Below, in pieces: positions 12,171-22,629 of a stretch of 64,000 nucleotides of DNA; the stretch's first letter is position 1; each line of letters opens with the position of its first letter. Position numbers and translations under genes: made by a program. Under the pieces are notes generated by a model. That model saw nothing but the letters and a program-made list of their open reading frames with translations, made no database searches and had not been told where the DNA came from. The stretch comes from Diadophis punctatus similis (Eukaryota; Chordata; Lepidosauria; Squamata; Dipsadidae), in the NCBI GenBank assembly GCA_023053685.1, contig JALIGW010000005.1, positions 18,750,001 to 18,814,000 on the forward strand, written 5' to 3'.

Positions 12171-12396
12171 GCGGATTGGTGGCCTAGAGGTTAAGACCCT
12201 GACCTCACATTCAGGAGGCTGAGAGTTCAATCCAAGGCAGTGGCAGATGTTTCTTTATCTGGACACACAGAGTTTTCTGCTGTGAACTCCACATAGGCAT
12301 CAGGAAGGGCATCCAGCCAGTAAATATTCTGTTCCATTCAGTCTTCCTGATTTCACCCCGATACAAGGGATTACAGAATCATAAAAAGAAGAAAAA
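12171..12396 (+). mobile_element. Sauria-type SINE with Bov-B-like tail
   Basis: tRNA-like head with A-box 'tggcctagaggttaagac' and B-box 'gagttcaatcc', then a 3' part 'gcatcaggaagggcatccag' that matches the Bov-B LINE 3' tail. Sauria SINEs are known to share this tail and to be mobilised by Bov-B. Two more copies lie at 15977 and 46545 (reverse). Confidence 0.85.
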
Positions 12397-12856
12397 GTCA
12401 GTACTTAATTAGTCAAACTGTAATTTGCTACCATGAGAGGTGGTGCTGGCTACCAGCTTGGCTGGCTTTAAACCTGGTTGAAATACTTCATGAAATTCAG
12501 GGAAATCAGTGGCTATTAATCTTAGTGGCAATGTGACTCTTCTGAAGGCAACTACTGGGAAACTAGTGAGTTTCCTTATGTAGTTGAATGGTTGACCACT
12601 TTGAGAACAGACTGTTATATTACATAGGCCAGGCGTCCAAGCAAAAAGTCACTACTGATTTTGTTAAACCATCAGGGCTGCCCTGTGTATAAATCTCACA
12701 GAAGTTAATTCTTTTTGTGATAGTTAAGTTTTCACATCAGAGATTCTAGCAGCAAATACTTCCCCCCCCCACAAAACTATAATTAATAGAGGAATTTTTA
12801 AATATATTTTAAATATATTCAAATGAAATGAATAGTTAACAATTAACTGTAATTAA

Positions 12857-13087
12857 GAGCCGTGGTGGTGCAGTGGTTAGAATGCAGTACTGCAGGCTAC
12901 TTCTGCTGACTGCCAGCTGACTGCAATTTGGCAGTTTGAGTCTCACTGAATCAAGGTGGATCCATCTCCCTGAGGTCAGTAAAATGAGGATCCAGATTGT
13001 TGGGGACAATATGCTGACCCTGTAAACCACTTAGAGAGCACTGTAAAATGGTAGACTGTGAAGTCTAAGTGCTATTGCTATTGCTAA
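12857..13087 (+). mobile_element. tRNA-derived SINE (snake family 1)
   Basis: Good copy: 'gagccgtggtggtgcagtgg' head, 'gcagtttgagtctcactg' B-box region, body with 'aaaatgaggatccagattg', tail 'aagtctaagtgctattgc'. Inserted in AT-rich sequence. Confidence 0.9.
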
Positions 13088-14165
13088 CAATTGCCAAATG
13101 AAATTAAATGGAGAATCCCTTTATCTTCCTCAATTCTTCGAAACTCTGCTCTCCTATTTGAAAGTTTAAAAGTTCAACTTATATAATTGTGTTCCTATTT
13201 TAGACTTTTTCACCCAGTTTAAGAAGCTGCTTTATTCAGGGGAACCATCCTATTTTCCTGGTTCACTGCATTGCAAAGTAAAAAAAAAGTTATAATGAAA
13301 TATTTATTTGCAGATACACATTATATTGAAGTAAAAAAACAGCATCCCAATTTCTATTGACACAGACCCAGTTTCTAGCCCCCTACATTCCAAAAGGAGA
13401 CCATTTTTCTTAGAATCTATTTTTTTAAAAGCAATTTAAGACAGGTTTATGTATTTATTTAACAACCACATGCCCAGAATTCTAGGTCAAACAAGCTTCC
13501 GTCTCACCTATACCTTCTGTCACTCAACTGCTGTTTTCTAACTCATGGTAACTTTTTGAAATAACTTTGTTCATTGCAGTACATTTTTAAATCCTTAAAA
13601 AAAAATAGTATGAGCTATAGTGGTTTTGGCAGACAGAATGTTCAGGAGTCCCATAATTGCTCATTTATGTTTGGGAGCTTGAAAATTGAACAATTGTACT
13701 TTATTTATTTCTTTTTTTACACTAGTAATGAATGATGGTGGCATCAGTCTTTAAGAATTTGCGTATTGTCCTCTCAAAGGAGTGGGTTGGGTCTGGCTGT
13801 CACTTCATTCGACATGCGTTCTCTCTATAATGCTCAAAAATTATAGTGTTGGAAACAGTCATGTTGATTACTCCTGTACAACTCCTGTTCCATACAGGAA
13901 TTAAAATATCCATGACAGATGACTACCATAGTACCCAGCGAAGGGAAACTAGTACTGGCTATGTGATTTGTTCCACTGTGGCATTGTTTTGCTAGGAATT
14001 TTTTTCTGGATATTCAACCAGAGCCAGCTTTGCTGTAAGTGAAATCCTTTATTCCATGCCTGCCTTTGGGGAGAATAATGTGAGAGCAATTGTGTCGCAT
14101 TCTGGAAATCCCGGAGCAGGAAACAGTAAGCTACTATACTTATATATTTCTTTACTGCTACTGTA
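13088..14165. other. Non-coding, no recognised feature
   Basis: No gene or recognised element found. Confidence 0.4.
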
Positions 14166-14170
14166 AAGAA

Positions 14171-14189
14171 TTATATATATATATATAAC

Positions 14190-14267
<78 letters not shown>
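14171..14267. repeat. (TA)n-(CA)n-(TA)n microsatellite
   Basis: TA at about 14171-14187, CA at 14198-14251 and TA at 14252-14266, ending at the border of the Penelope-like fragment to the right, which suggests the array grew from that element's end. Confidence 0.95.
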
Positions 14268-14405
14268 GGTTTTCGCGGGTGTTTGTATGTAGGTCTTTGG
14301 GTATTCGGGTTTTCTCCTGCGTGAAATTGGAAGTGTCTTGGCGACGTTTCGATGAAGTCTCATTCATCATCTTCAGGCTAGTGTCTTCTGCTTCCTGCTT
14401 CTAGG
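14268..14405 (-). mobile_element. Penelope-like element terminus with hammerhead-like core
   Basis: Read on the minus strand, about 14379 to 14331 contains TGATGA, then a short stem-loop ATGA-GACT-TCAT, then CGAAAC. That is the order of the conserved core of hammerhead ribozymes, which are known in Penelope-like retroelements. The first core position is changed (A instead of C), so activity is doubtful. The overlapping minus-strand frame is not a gene. Confidence 0.5.
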
Positions 14406-14411
14406 AGCAAT

Positions 14412-15235
14412 GTGAGATTGCTGCTGTTTCTTCCTTTTAACTGCCAGTGGAGGTTTGAACTGATAGGACAGATCAGCTCATTCATCAGTGCTAGAGCCCA
14501 CTGTAACAACATTGCAAAAAAGGCTCTAAGAATTGTTAATCTAATCTTGCATAGCTTCTTATCTGGCAATATTACACTGCTAACCAGAGCATACAAAACA
14601 TTTGAAAGACCAATTCTAGAATACAGTCTGGAATTCTAGAATACAGTCTGGAACCCGCACTGCATATCAGACATTAATACAATCGAGAGAGTCCAGAAGT
14701 ATTTCACATGAAGAGTCCTCCACTCCTCTGCTCGCAATAAAATACCTTATTCCACCAGACTTGAAATATTGGGATTAGACAATTTACATTTACGTCGCCT
14801 CCGATCTAAATGTAGTTCATAAAATAATATATCAAAAAGTCCTTTCTGTCAATGATTACTTCAGCTTCAACCGCAACAATACACGAGCACATAATAAATT
14901 CAAACTTAATATAAACCGCTCCAAACTCGACTGCAGAAAATACGACTTCAGCAACAGAGTGATCAATGCCTGGAATGCACTACCTGACTCTGTGGTTTCT
15001 TCCCCAAACCCCCAAAACTTTAACCTTAGACTGTCTACAGTTGACCTCTCCCCGTTTCTAAGAGGTCTGTAAGGGGTGTGCATAAGCGCACCACTGTGCC
15101 TACCGTCCCTGTCCTACTGTCCTATTGTCCTCTTTTATCGGTACTTTTTACTTATGTTATGTTTATACAAACAACTACTATCCTGTACATGTTTGACAAA
15201 ATAAATAAATACAAAAATAAAATAAAAAATTTTTT
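14412..15235 (+). mobile_element. 5'-truncated LINE: RT C-terminus plus 3' end (LINE family X)
   Basis: Conceptual frames read through a non-LTR reverse-transcriptase C-terminal region: 'AYKTFERPILEYS' (thumb-type motif), 'INTIERVQKYF', 'RLEILGLDN' and 'NAWNALPDSVVS'. It then enters a 3' UTR with 'ggggtgtgcataagcgcacc' and an A-rich tail (ataaataaatac). The type is CR1/Jockey-like; I cannot name the exact clade. A 20-bp tandem duplication at about 14613-14652 and frameshifts make it a dead copy. A sister copy is at 55197-55854, and two isolated 3' ends are at 32566 and 33490. Confidence 0.8.
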
Positions 15236-15710
15236 TTTGCAAATGGTCCCTGAACAACTACGATATTCCGCAGCAGTCTGTATAGCAATCAGTGCAGTTG
15301 CTGTCTATGGCTAAGCATCTGTTTTTGCAGTCATCTGTGATTAACACTTTGAAAGGGAAAAGAAGAGCATGAAAGAGGAGCAAAGTCCAGGAGGGCATTT
15401 CTTTGAAACGCACCTTGGATCATAGATGAAGCATATTTAGCTGATAGAGTCAGTTTCATTCACACTCGCTGATAGTTAGCAAGAGCTTTTAGGAATCAGC
15501 TAAGGGAAAGTGAGGTCTTTCATTTATTTTAAAAGCATACTGGGAATCATTAGCAGGTCAGATGAAAAAAAGCAGGTAGCATGCCGCTTATAGTTGAACC
15601 ATAAAATTAAAATGATTCCCTTTTAGTTATGTTTGGCAACTGGAAAGAAAATCAGTGTGGCTTTTGAACTGTAGAGTCTCAGCTATGGCCATTGCTATTA
15701 AGGATTTCAG
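15236..15710. other. Non-coding, no recognised feature
   Basis: No supported gene or repeat. Confidence 0.4.
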
Positions 15711-15712
15711 AC

Positions 15713-15835
15713 TGAACAGAACAGAATAACAGAGTTGGAAGGGACCTAGGAGGTCTTCTAGTCCAACCCCCTGCTCAAGGAGGAAACCCTATGCCATTTC
15801 AGACAAATGGTTATCCAGTCTCTTCTTAAACCAGA
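15713..15835 (-). mobile_element. CR1 LINE 3' end
   Basis: Contains 'agagttggaagggaccta' and 'ggtcttctagtccaacccc', the reverse complement of the conserved amniote CR1 3' end. Heavily 5'-truncated. Confidence 0.85.
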
Positions 15836-15976
15836 CTTAGACTTAAACCATTCTTAAACCAGATTTAAACCACTCAGATTTCTGAAAAGGTTTGCTTTTA
15901 AGGAAGAATTGAATGCCACTAGTCCTTACCTTGTTATGTTAGGGGCAAATAACTAGAAGCATTTGTTGAGTCCAAA

Positions 15977-16208
15977 GTGGTGCGGTGGCCTAGAGGTGGA
16001 GCTCTCGCCTCACAATCAGGAGGCCATGAGTTCGATGCTAGGTAGAGCAGATATTTCTCTCTCTGGGCACACTGAGATTATATCTGCTGAATAAACCTCT
16101 GCATTGGCAACAGGAAGGGCATATGGCCAGTAAACACTCAGCTCCATTCAGTTGCCCAGATTCCACCCCACAAGGGATTATGGAGTTGTTAAAAGAGGAT
16201 GATGATTT
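15977..16208 (+). mobile_element. Sauria-type SINE with Bov-B-like tail
   Basis: Head 'gcggtggcctagaggtgg', B-box 'gagttcgatgc', tail 'ggcaacaggaagggcatatg'. Same family as 12171-12396. Confidence 0.85.
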
Positions 16209-16930
16209 TTTAAGTCCAAAGCATAGAAGAGTTTATTAATTCTACATATACACAAGAATCTAGTCAACTAATAATCAAAGCTAAATTGGTGGTAGATAAG
16301 GGTTACAGGAATTCAAAGGGTCTGGAGCTAGCTCTGTTGTGGCAATGCAATGACTCCAAAGTGATGACTCGTTTAACCCTGCCTTCTAATTTAGCCTGCC
16401 TTCACCTACAGTTATGAGATATTGTTTTATTATTTCACTTTAGACTTTATGATTGATACTGCTATTGACAATGAACAGTAACTTTCCAATAGCATATTGG
16501 AATGACTACTATACAAGCTTGAAGGAGAATTTTAGAGGGAAGCTTTGGATTCAATGGCAAAAAGTCCTTCCATTGGGGCTACCATGTGTGGGCTACAAAA
16601 TCTTAGCAATCACTAGATTGAAAAAAATGTGTTTTATCTGTCTCTTTGCTGCCTCTTGGTACATATATATATATTTGCAATCTAGATACAGCAGTCATAA
16701 CTTCAGAGAGTGGAAGCACAAAGGTGGCATCTTCCACAGCTCCCTATGTTTTATTCACAACTCAGAATCACAAGGTTGCCTTTGCTGTTGTTATGCAACT
16801 TCATGGACAATTTTGCTTGTTTTAAAGACTTTCACACAAATGCTATATTTACATTGGATGTTGTCCGTAATACTTTTTTGCCTTTGAATCCAAAGAACTG
16901 TGAAGTCCTAATGTGCAGTACATGATTTTA
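16209..16930. other. Non-coding, no recognised feature
   Basis: A 144-codon plus-strand frame at 16453-16887 has no recognisable domain and looks like chance in AT-rich DNA. Confidence 0.4.
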
Positions 16931-16934
16931 TATA

Positions 16935-17580
16935 CATCAAATACATGAATTGCACTGGCTCCCAGTTACTTTCTGGGTGCAATTCAAGGTACTGGTTATC
17001 ATCTTTATAGCCCTCCATGGCACAGGAACATTTTGCTCCTGGGACTGCCTCTCTCTGGAGGTATCTATCTAACCTACTAAGTTAGAGTTGTTCCTGATAT
17101 CCTCTCAGAAAGCCGTGGTAGTGCATTTGTTAAAATGCAGCATTTCAGGAAAACTCTGCCCACTGCCAGGAGTTCAATTCTGTCTGTCTCAAGGTTGACT
17201 CAGCCTTCCATAATTTCAAGGTCGATAAAATGAAGACCCAGATTGTTGAAGAAAATCTGCTGACTCTGTAAGCTGCTTAGAGAGGGCTGTAAAGCTCTAT
17301 GTAGTAGTATGTAAGTATAATTGCTATTGCTCTAACATTACAATAAAGTTAGAGTTAATGTTCTTGTGTGCTTCTTCTCTCGACTATCTCTGAAGGTACC
17401 ACTGTGGAGTGGTATATAAGTCTAAGAGCTATTGTTATTACCTAATCAGACTTCAGAGTAATATCTTCTCAGTGGTCATCCCAGCCATTTGGGATAGGGA
17501 TCCGTACTCTTCTCCTTCCAGAGGACCTGGTTCTTCCCTGGGCTTTGGGTTAGGATGGGGCTGAGCTGAGATGCTATTTA
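16935..17580 (+). mobile_element. LINE ORF2 C-terminal fragment, interrupted by a SINE (LINE family Y)
   Basis: 16950-17040 reads 'ELHWLPVTFWVQFKVLVI' followed by an 'ALHGTG' motif, a well-known C-terminal signature of vertebrate LINE polyproteins of the CR1/L2 group. After the SINE at 17110-17332, 17455-17500 reads 'FSVVIPAIWDRDP', the next conserved block. Stops and frameshifts show it is decayed. Related pieces occur at 40760-41460 and 59193-59535. Confidence 0.7.
17110..17332 (+). mobile_element. tRNA-derived SINE (snake family 1) inside a LINE fragment
   Basis: Head 'agccgtggtagtgcatttg', body 'ctcaaggttgactcagcc', tail 'taagtataattgctattgc'. Its position splits the LINE family Y fragment, so it is the younger insertion. 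Confidence 0.85.
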
Positions 17581-17651
17581 GTCTGATGCCTGGTGGAAGG
17601 CTACTTTTGATTTTAGCTCTGTTTTTATGGATTGTTGTGAATCATCTAAAA

Positions 17652-17949
17652 CAGGGGTGTCAAACTCAATTTCATTGAGGTCTGCATCAGGGTTGTGGCC
17701 AGGGGCCATGGCCAGCTCGACGTCACTCATTGACACTCCATTTTTGGCCACAATGGCCTCCTGCAGCCATCTACCAGCAAAAATGGAGCCCGGGCAGCCC
17801 TTCTGAGCTCTGTTTTCACTGGCAGAGGCACTGCAGGCTGGTCCATCACTGTTTCCAGGGTGGCCCCGTGGGCCAGATCTAAGAAACCCATGGGCCAATC
17901 CTGCCCGCGGGTGCCAGGGTTCCAAAAAACCTTGAATTTGACACCCCTG
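17652..17949. mobile_element. Non-autonomous hAT element (CAGGGGTGTCAAAC family B)
   Basis: Terminal inverted repeats CAGGGGTGTCAAACTC and its imperfect complement ending TTGACACCCCTG. Flanking 8-mers ATCTAAAA and ACCTAGAA match at 6 of 8 positions, consistent with an aged hAT duplication. No transposase. The 151-codon minus-strand frame across it (17578-18033) is not a gene. Shorter relatives lie at 57912 and 58326. Confidence 0.8.
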
Positions 17950-18243
17950 ACCTAGAATCATCATGTGAGATAGGCAGTCATAAAAGTCTAGTAAGTAAGT
18001 AAATAAACAAATAAATAAATACTCATTTCCCACTAAATTTTGGCATGTAGCTGTGATTGGAGAGATGATTAGAATTTTAAATCGTTTCCAAAATGTGGCT
18101 CCTATTCCTTTTTTCTGTGATATACCGTATTTTTCGGAGTATAAGACGCACCTAGATTTTAGAGGGGGAAAACAAGGAAAAAAGTATTCTGAACCAAATG
18201 GTGTAGTAATATATTATTTAATAAAATACCAGTGTAGCAGAAT

Positions 18244-18319
18244 ACTTTTTACAACCATGTACACTTTTTACAACCATGTACACTTTTTACAACCATGTAC
18301 ACTTTTTACAAACTTCAAA
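18244..18319. repeat. 19-bp tandem repeat, about 3.6 units
   Basis: Unit 'actttttacaaccatgtac' begins at 18244, 18263, 18282 and 18301. A reversed partial copy is at about 18435-18460, so it also forms part of a larger inverted repeat. Confidence 0.95.
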
Positions 18320-18745
18320 CTTGACAGTTTTAAGACTTGTGGACTTCAACTCCCAGAATTCCTCCTCCAGTCATGCTAGCTCAGGAATGGGAGTTGAAGT
18401 CCACAAGTCTTAAAGCTGTCAAGTTTGAAGTTTGTAAAAAGTGTACATGGTTGTAAAAAGTCTTACCGAGTTTGAAGACCCTTGCACCCCTAACCCCTAA
18501 CCCAGGGGTCTTCAAACTTGACAGCTTTAAGACTTGTGGACTTCAACTCCAATTCCTGAGCTAGCATGACTGGAGGAGGAATTCTGGGAGTTGAAGTCCA
18601 CAAGTTTGAAGACCCTTGCACCCCCTTGGCAAGTTTAAGCCTTGTGGACTTCAACTCCCAGAATTCCTCCTCCAGTCATACTAGCTATGAAATGGGAGTT
18701 GAAGTCCACAAGGCTTAAACTTGCCAAGGGGGTGCAAGGGTGGAC
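18300..18745. repeat. Cluster of nested hairpins
   Basis: At least three successive palindromes share the arm 'gacttgtggacttcaactcc' and its complement: about 18318-18435, 18503-18620 and 18625-18760. The centre usually contains 'ctagc'. The arms resemble those of the hairpin MITEs at 29079 and 29827, so a hAT-type hairpin has probably been captured and copied inside the TA-flanked element. Confidence 0.8.
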
Positions 18746-18904
18746 TTCAAACTTGTGGACTTCAACTCCCAGAATTCCTCCTCCACTTGGCAATCTTAAA
18801 AAAAACCCTTTTAAAAAACCCTTTTAGAAAACCCTTTAAAAAAAGTTCTCACCTGTCAGCTCTCTTCGGACGGCAGCAGCGGTGCCTCGGGAGCAGGCTT
18901 CAGC

Positions 18905-19087
18905 CGGTGGGGGGGGGGTTGGGCAGTAGCGGCGGTGGCGGCTCGCTTCGGGTAGCGGCGGGGACGCCGGCTGGGACCGCTGTCCCAGCCGCCGCCGCTG
19001 TCCCCGCCCCACCGCTGTCCCAGCCGGCGTCCCCACCGCTACCCGAAGCGAGCCGCCACCGCCGCTACTGCCCCAACCCCCCCCCAC
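18905..19087. repeat. GC-rich palindrome, stem about 75 bp
   Basis: The left arm from 'tggggggggggttgggcagt' onward through 'cgccggctggga' is mirrored as reverse complement in the right arm ending 'actgccccaaccccc'. The two arms are separated by a short CCG/CGG-rich spacer. It is almost all G+C and could form a very stable cruciform. Confidence 0.85.
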
Positions 19088-19089
19088 TG

Positions 19090-19560
19090 ACTGCGTTGGC
19101 GTTGGGTCCTGCGGCGGGGGTGGCAGCTGCAAGGGGGTGGCGGCAGCAGCGGCCCTGCGCTCCGGCGGCGGCGGTGGCCATGTGCTCCGGTGGCTGTGGC
19201 GGCAGCGGCCCTGCGCGGCGGTGGCGGCCATGCGCTCCAGCGGAGGTGGCATCCATGTGCTCCGGCGGCTGTGGCAGCAGCGTCCCTGCGCTCCGGCAGC
19301 GTCCCTGCGCTCTGGCGGCGGCGGCCATGCGCTCCGGCGGAGGAGGCATCTATGCGCTCCAGCGGCTGTGGTGGCAGCATCCCTGTGTGGCGGCAGTGGC
19401 CATGCGCTCCAGCGGAGGCGGCGTCCATGCACTCCGGTGGCTGTGGCAGCAGCGTCCCTGCGCGGCGGCGGCCATGCACTTCGGTGGTGGTGTTGGCTGT
19501 TGCAACAGTGTCCCTGCGGTCCGCCGGCGGCGGCGACTAAAGCAGCGTCGCATCAACTCC
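19090..19560. repeat. CpG-rich degenerate minisatellite
   Basis: Degenerate repeats of units such as 'gcggccatgcgctccggcgg' and 'ggctgtggcggcagcgtccc'. Base composition is unlike the AT-rich surroundings. It is the core of the long MITE copy. Confidence 0.8.
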
Positions 19561-19664
19561 CCCCCCCCAAATGCACCATTCGGTGTATAAGACGCACCCA
19601 GTTTTTGACCCTCTTTTTTGGGGGTAAAATGGTGCATCTTATACTCCGAAAAATATGGTACTTA

Positions 19665-21625
19665 AGTGAAATCGCCAGGGACTCACCAAACTATAGTCTG
19701 CAATCATTTCCAAACTTATTTTTCTAATGGATCTGCAAGCTCACTACCCCTAAGATTCAAGCGATCAACCTCTCTGACTTTCAGCAAGCTATAATTTGCA
19801 GAATCAGGTCACTTACATTTTTTTTGTTGGCCTTTCATCTTGGAACTGAAGGCAAGAAATAAGCATCTTAGAGTAACTATCCTCTCTCTCTCTCCACTAA
19901 CATTGTTCCCCTGCTGTCGATTAACCCCTTTCCTTTCTCAATAAATTTGATTTTAAGCTGGAAAGAAAGTAGAATATTGTGTAAAAAAGATCTTTCGCCC
20001 CTTTTGCTCAAGCTTCCAAGAAAAAAAAAAGTCGGCAAATAAGTATTATTATTTAAAGTAGATTAGTTTATAAAAGAAAATAAATGGATTCAGGAGAAGA
20101 TGGCTATTTTCTATGGCTGCGCAAAGCTTTGATGTGCGATTCACTGAAGCTGCTCCATTAAGCAGAATGGCCCTTTCACGTACCAGATTAAAGCAAATGT
20201 GTGTTTTTCTGGGATTTCATGACTGTCCTTCACAGCTGAACCATGATCCTAGCAAAATGTATGTTATTGTGTTTGCTTCAAGGAGTTGCCGACAGGTGCT
20301 AAAATGGGTCTATGTGCTGCTGAAAGAACCATTTTCCTTTCAAATCCAAAATGCCTCACGGTCTTATTGATTATCATTTGAAGAGGGAAAAAAAACCCCT
20401 GTTTTTGAGAAACTGATCTGGCAATATCTTTCTTCCTCACTGTTGTGCAAATCAATGCTTCTCCTGTGGAGACAAATGCTATAGTAATCACATGTTTTTT
20501 TATCGGCTTAGAAGAGGAAAGTGTTTTAGTCCTCTAACTAAATGCGGTGTCTTTGGCTTAATTGTATTAAAAAAAACCAATTCTTCTCTATGAATGGCAT
20601 CTCGGTTTGCTTTGTGTGAGCACCATCTTCTCAGCATGTACATATTCGACTTTGGCAAATGTGAGGAAGAAGCAAAGCGAAACTTCTTGAGGATCAAGGC
20701 AGCTTCCAGCAGGTGATACAACTAGTCAGGCTGCTGTGAACAAGTTAGACCTCTTTCTGTGAATTGAGCACGAAATAGCCATCTGATGCTACACCAGCAT
20801 GCCAGAGCTATGGTTCCCAGGAAGAAGTTAAATGTCTCTAGCAAAGCAGAGATAGTTGGAGAAAACTTAATAAATGAATGTCCATGTCTGGAAGTGAGAA
20901 AATAAAACGGTCTCGCCAGTTTTAAATTTGACTTGGCAAATAGAAGTAGCAGCCAACATCCATAGCTTTCAAGCGTTTTTTACCCCCTTGTTGCTGTATT
21001 TATTTCTTTATTTTTCTATCAATTACATTTATTTATTTAGTCACTAATCTCACCAAAAGCAACAATTTGTATGTAGAAAAAAGAAAGGTATATCTCTAGA
21101 CTGGAAAGGAATTATTAAAATTAAATGGTAAGTAAAACTAGCTCCATATCTCAATATAAAAACAGATTCAGACCATATGATTCAACATTTCTACAGATAT
21201 TATAATTAGTCATTAATTTCATGCCCGAGGGAGGCCTAGAACTCACGTCTCCTGGTTTCTCGACACTATAGCTGCTACATCAAACTGGCTCTCATGTTGT
21301 ATTCTGTATACATATAAATTTTTTTGACTGAAGCTGTTTCAATACTGTTTGATTTCAACCAATCATATTATATCATTATTGAACTTTCAACATCTTTATT
21401 CCAAGTTTCCCTACACTCTTAAACTTATAAGTTTGAATATTCCCACAATTATACATAGCTCTCATAGTCATATTATTTGGTAAAGCACATTTAAAATTCT
21501 CTAATGCTAATTCTCTAATTCTCAAGCATCTAGGACAATTAGGCCATATCTTGCTATTACAAGTGTTTTAAACTGAAAATATTTGTTTTTGCAATTCAAT
21601 TATAATTTAATTCTATCAATTGATC
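19665..21625. other. Non-coding; low-repeat segment at 20090-20720
   Basis: No gene. The part from about 20090 to 20720 is balanced in composition and free of recognised repeats, so it could hold a conserved non-coding element; this is inference only. The rest is AT-rich. Confidence 0.4.
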
Positions 21626-21630
21626 TCAGA

Positions 21631-21855
21631 TAGCAAAACAATAGCACTTAGACTTATATACCGCTCCGTAGTGCTTTACAGCCCTCTCTAAGTGGTTTAC
21701 AGAGTCAGCACATTGCCCCCAACAATCTGGGTCCTCATTTTACTGATCTTGGAAGGATGGCAGGATGAATCAACCTTGAGACAGTCAGAATTGAACTACT
21801 GGCATTCGGCAGAGTAACCTGCAATAATGCATTCCAACTAATGTGCTACCTAGCT
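21631..21855 (-). mobile_element. tRNA-derived SINE (snake family 1), reverse orientation
   Basis: Reads 'agcaaaacaatagcacttag' at the left (tail reversed), 'ctctctaagtggtttacag' and 'tcaaccttgagacagtcag' in the middle, and the reversed tRNA-like head at the right end. Confidence 0.85.
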
Positions 21856-21902
21856 TTTAAATAATGTATTTATTGTCTTCTGCAGTCAGAATGAAAAAGT
21901 TA

Positions 21903-22627
21903 CCGTATTTTTCGGAGTATAGGACGCATCGGAATATAGGACGCACCTAGATTTTAGAGGAGGAAAACAAGGAAAAAAGTATTCTGAACCAAATGGTGTA
22001 GTAATATATTATTTAATAAAATACCACTGTAGCACAATACTTTTTACAACCATGTACACTTTTTACAAACTTCAAACTTGACAGCTTTAAGACTTGTGAA
22101 CTTCAACTCCCAGAATTCCTCCTCCAGTCATGCTAGCTCAGGAATGGGAGTTGAAGTCCACAAGTCTTAAACTTGCCAAGTTTGAAGACCCTTGCACCCC
22201 TAACCCCTAACCCAGGGGTCTTCAAACTTGACAGCTTTAAGACTTGTGGACTTCAACTCCCAGAATTCCTCCTCCAGTCATGCTAGCTCAGGAATGGGAG
22301 TTGAAGTCCACAAGTCTTAAACTTGCCAAATTTGAAAGTTGGTCTTCAAACCTGTCAGGCTGTTTGCTTCGGGGGAGTGGCAGCGGCAGCGACAGAGGCT
22401 CCGGGCAGCAGTGGTGGCGGTGGCGGCGGCAGCCAGCAACAGTGGCTTCAGCGGCGGTGGCCAGCAATGGCTGGAAGCAGCTGAAAATGCAATGCGTGGA
22501 GGCCGAAAACCTCCGAAGGGTGGGGGCTGGTGGGTGGATAGGGCTACATTCAGTGTATAAGACGCACCCAAATTTTCACCCTCTTTTTGGGGGTAAAAAG
22601 GTGCATCTTATATGCTGAAAAATACGG
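21903..22627. mobile_element. TA-flanked MITE, second copy with a different GC-rich core
   Basis: TIR CCGTATTTTTCGGAGTATA at the left and its complement ending AAATACGG at the right, with TA at 21901-21902 and 22628-22629. It contains the same hairpin cassette as the 18125 copy (including the 'cccctaacccctaaccc' phrase), but its GC core (22370-22530) is shorter and different in sequence. Confidence 0.75.
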
Positions 22628-22629
22628 TA

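Larger units (their letters stand above)
18125..19658. mobile_element. TA-flanked MITE (Tc1/mariner-like), long copy with nested palindromes and GC-rich core
   Basis: Terminal inverted repeats CCGTATTTTTCGGAGTATAA and its complement ending CTCCGAAAAATATGG, flanked by TA on both sides as in Tc1/mariner elements. Inside are four parts: a 19-bp tandem repeat (18244-18319), hairpin sequences like those of the hAT-type MITEs at 29 kb, a large GC palindrome (18905-19087), and a CpG-rich trinucleotide region (19090-19560). Frames up to 289 codons on both strands (Ala/Pro/Gly/Arg-rich) come from the GC-rich repeats and are not genes. Shorter copies are at 21903-22627 and 40987-41316. Confidence 0.75.

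Noticed and set aside
16453..16887. 144-codon plus-strand frame
   Set aside because: No recognisable domain, no codon preference, AT-rich; likely chance. A lineage-specific short gene cannot be fully excluded.
17578..18033. 151-codon minus-strand frame
   Set aside because: Mostly inside a hAT element (17652-17949) and running into an A/T repeat.
18484..18503. Telomere-like CCCCTAACCCCTAACCC
   Set aside because: Only two units, and the same phrase recurs at 22196 inside the second copy of the same MITE, so it is part of that element.
18721..19590. 289-codon plus-strand frame (and 198-, 196-, 146-codon overlaps)
   Set aside because: Ala/Pro/Gly/Arg-rich translation in almost all frames of a GC-rich degenerate repeat inside a MITE; no domain and open on both strands.
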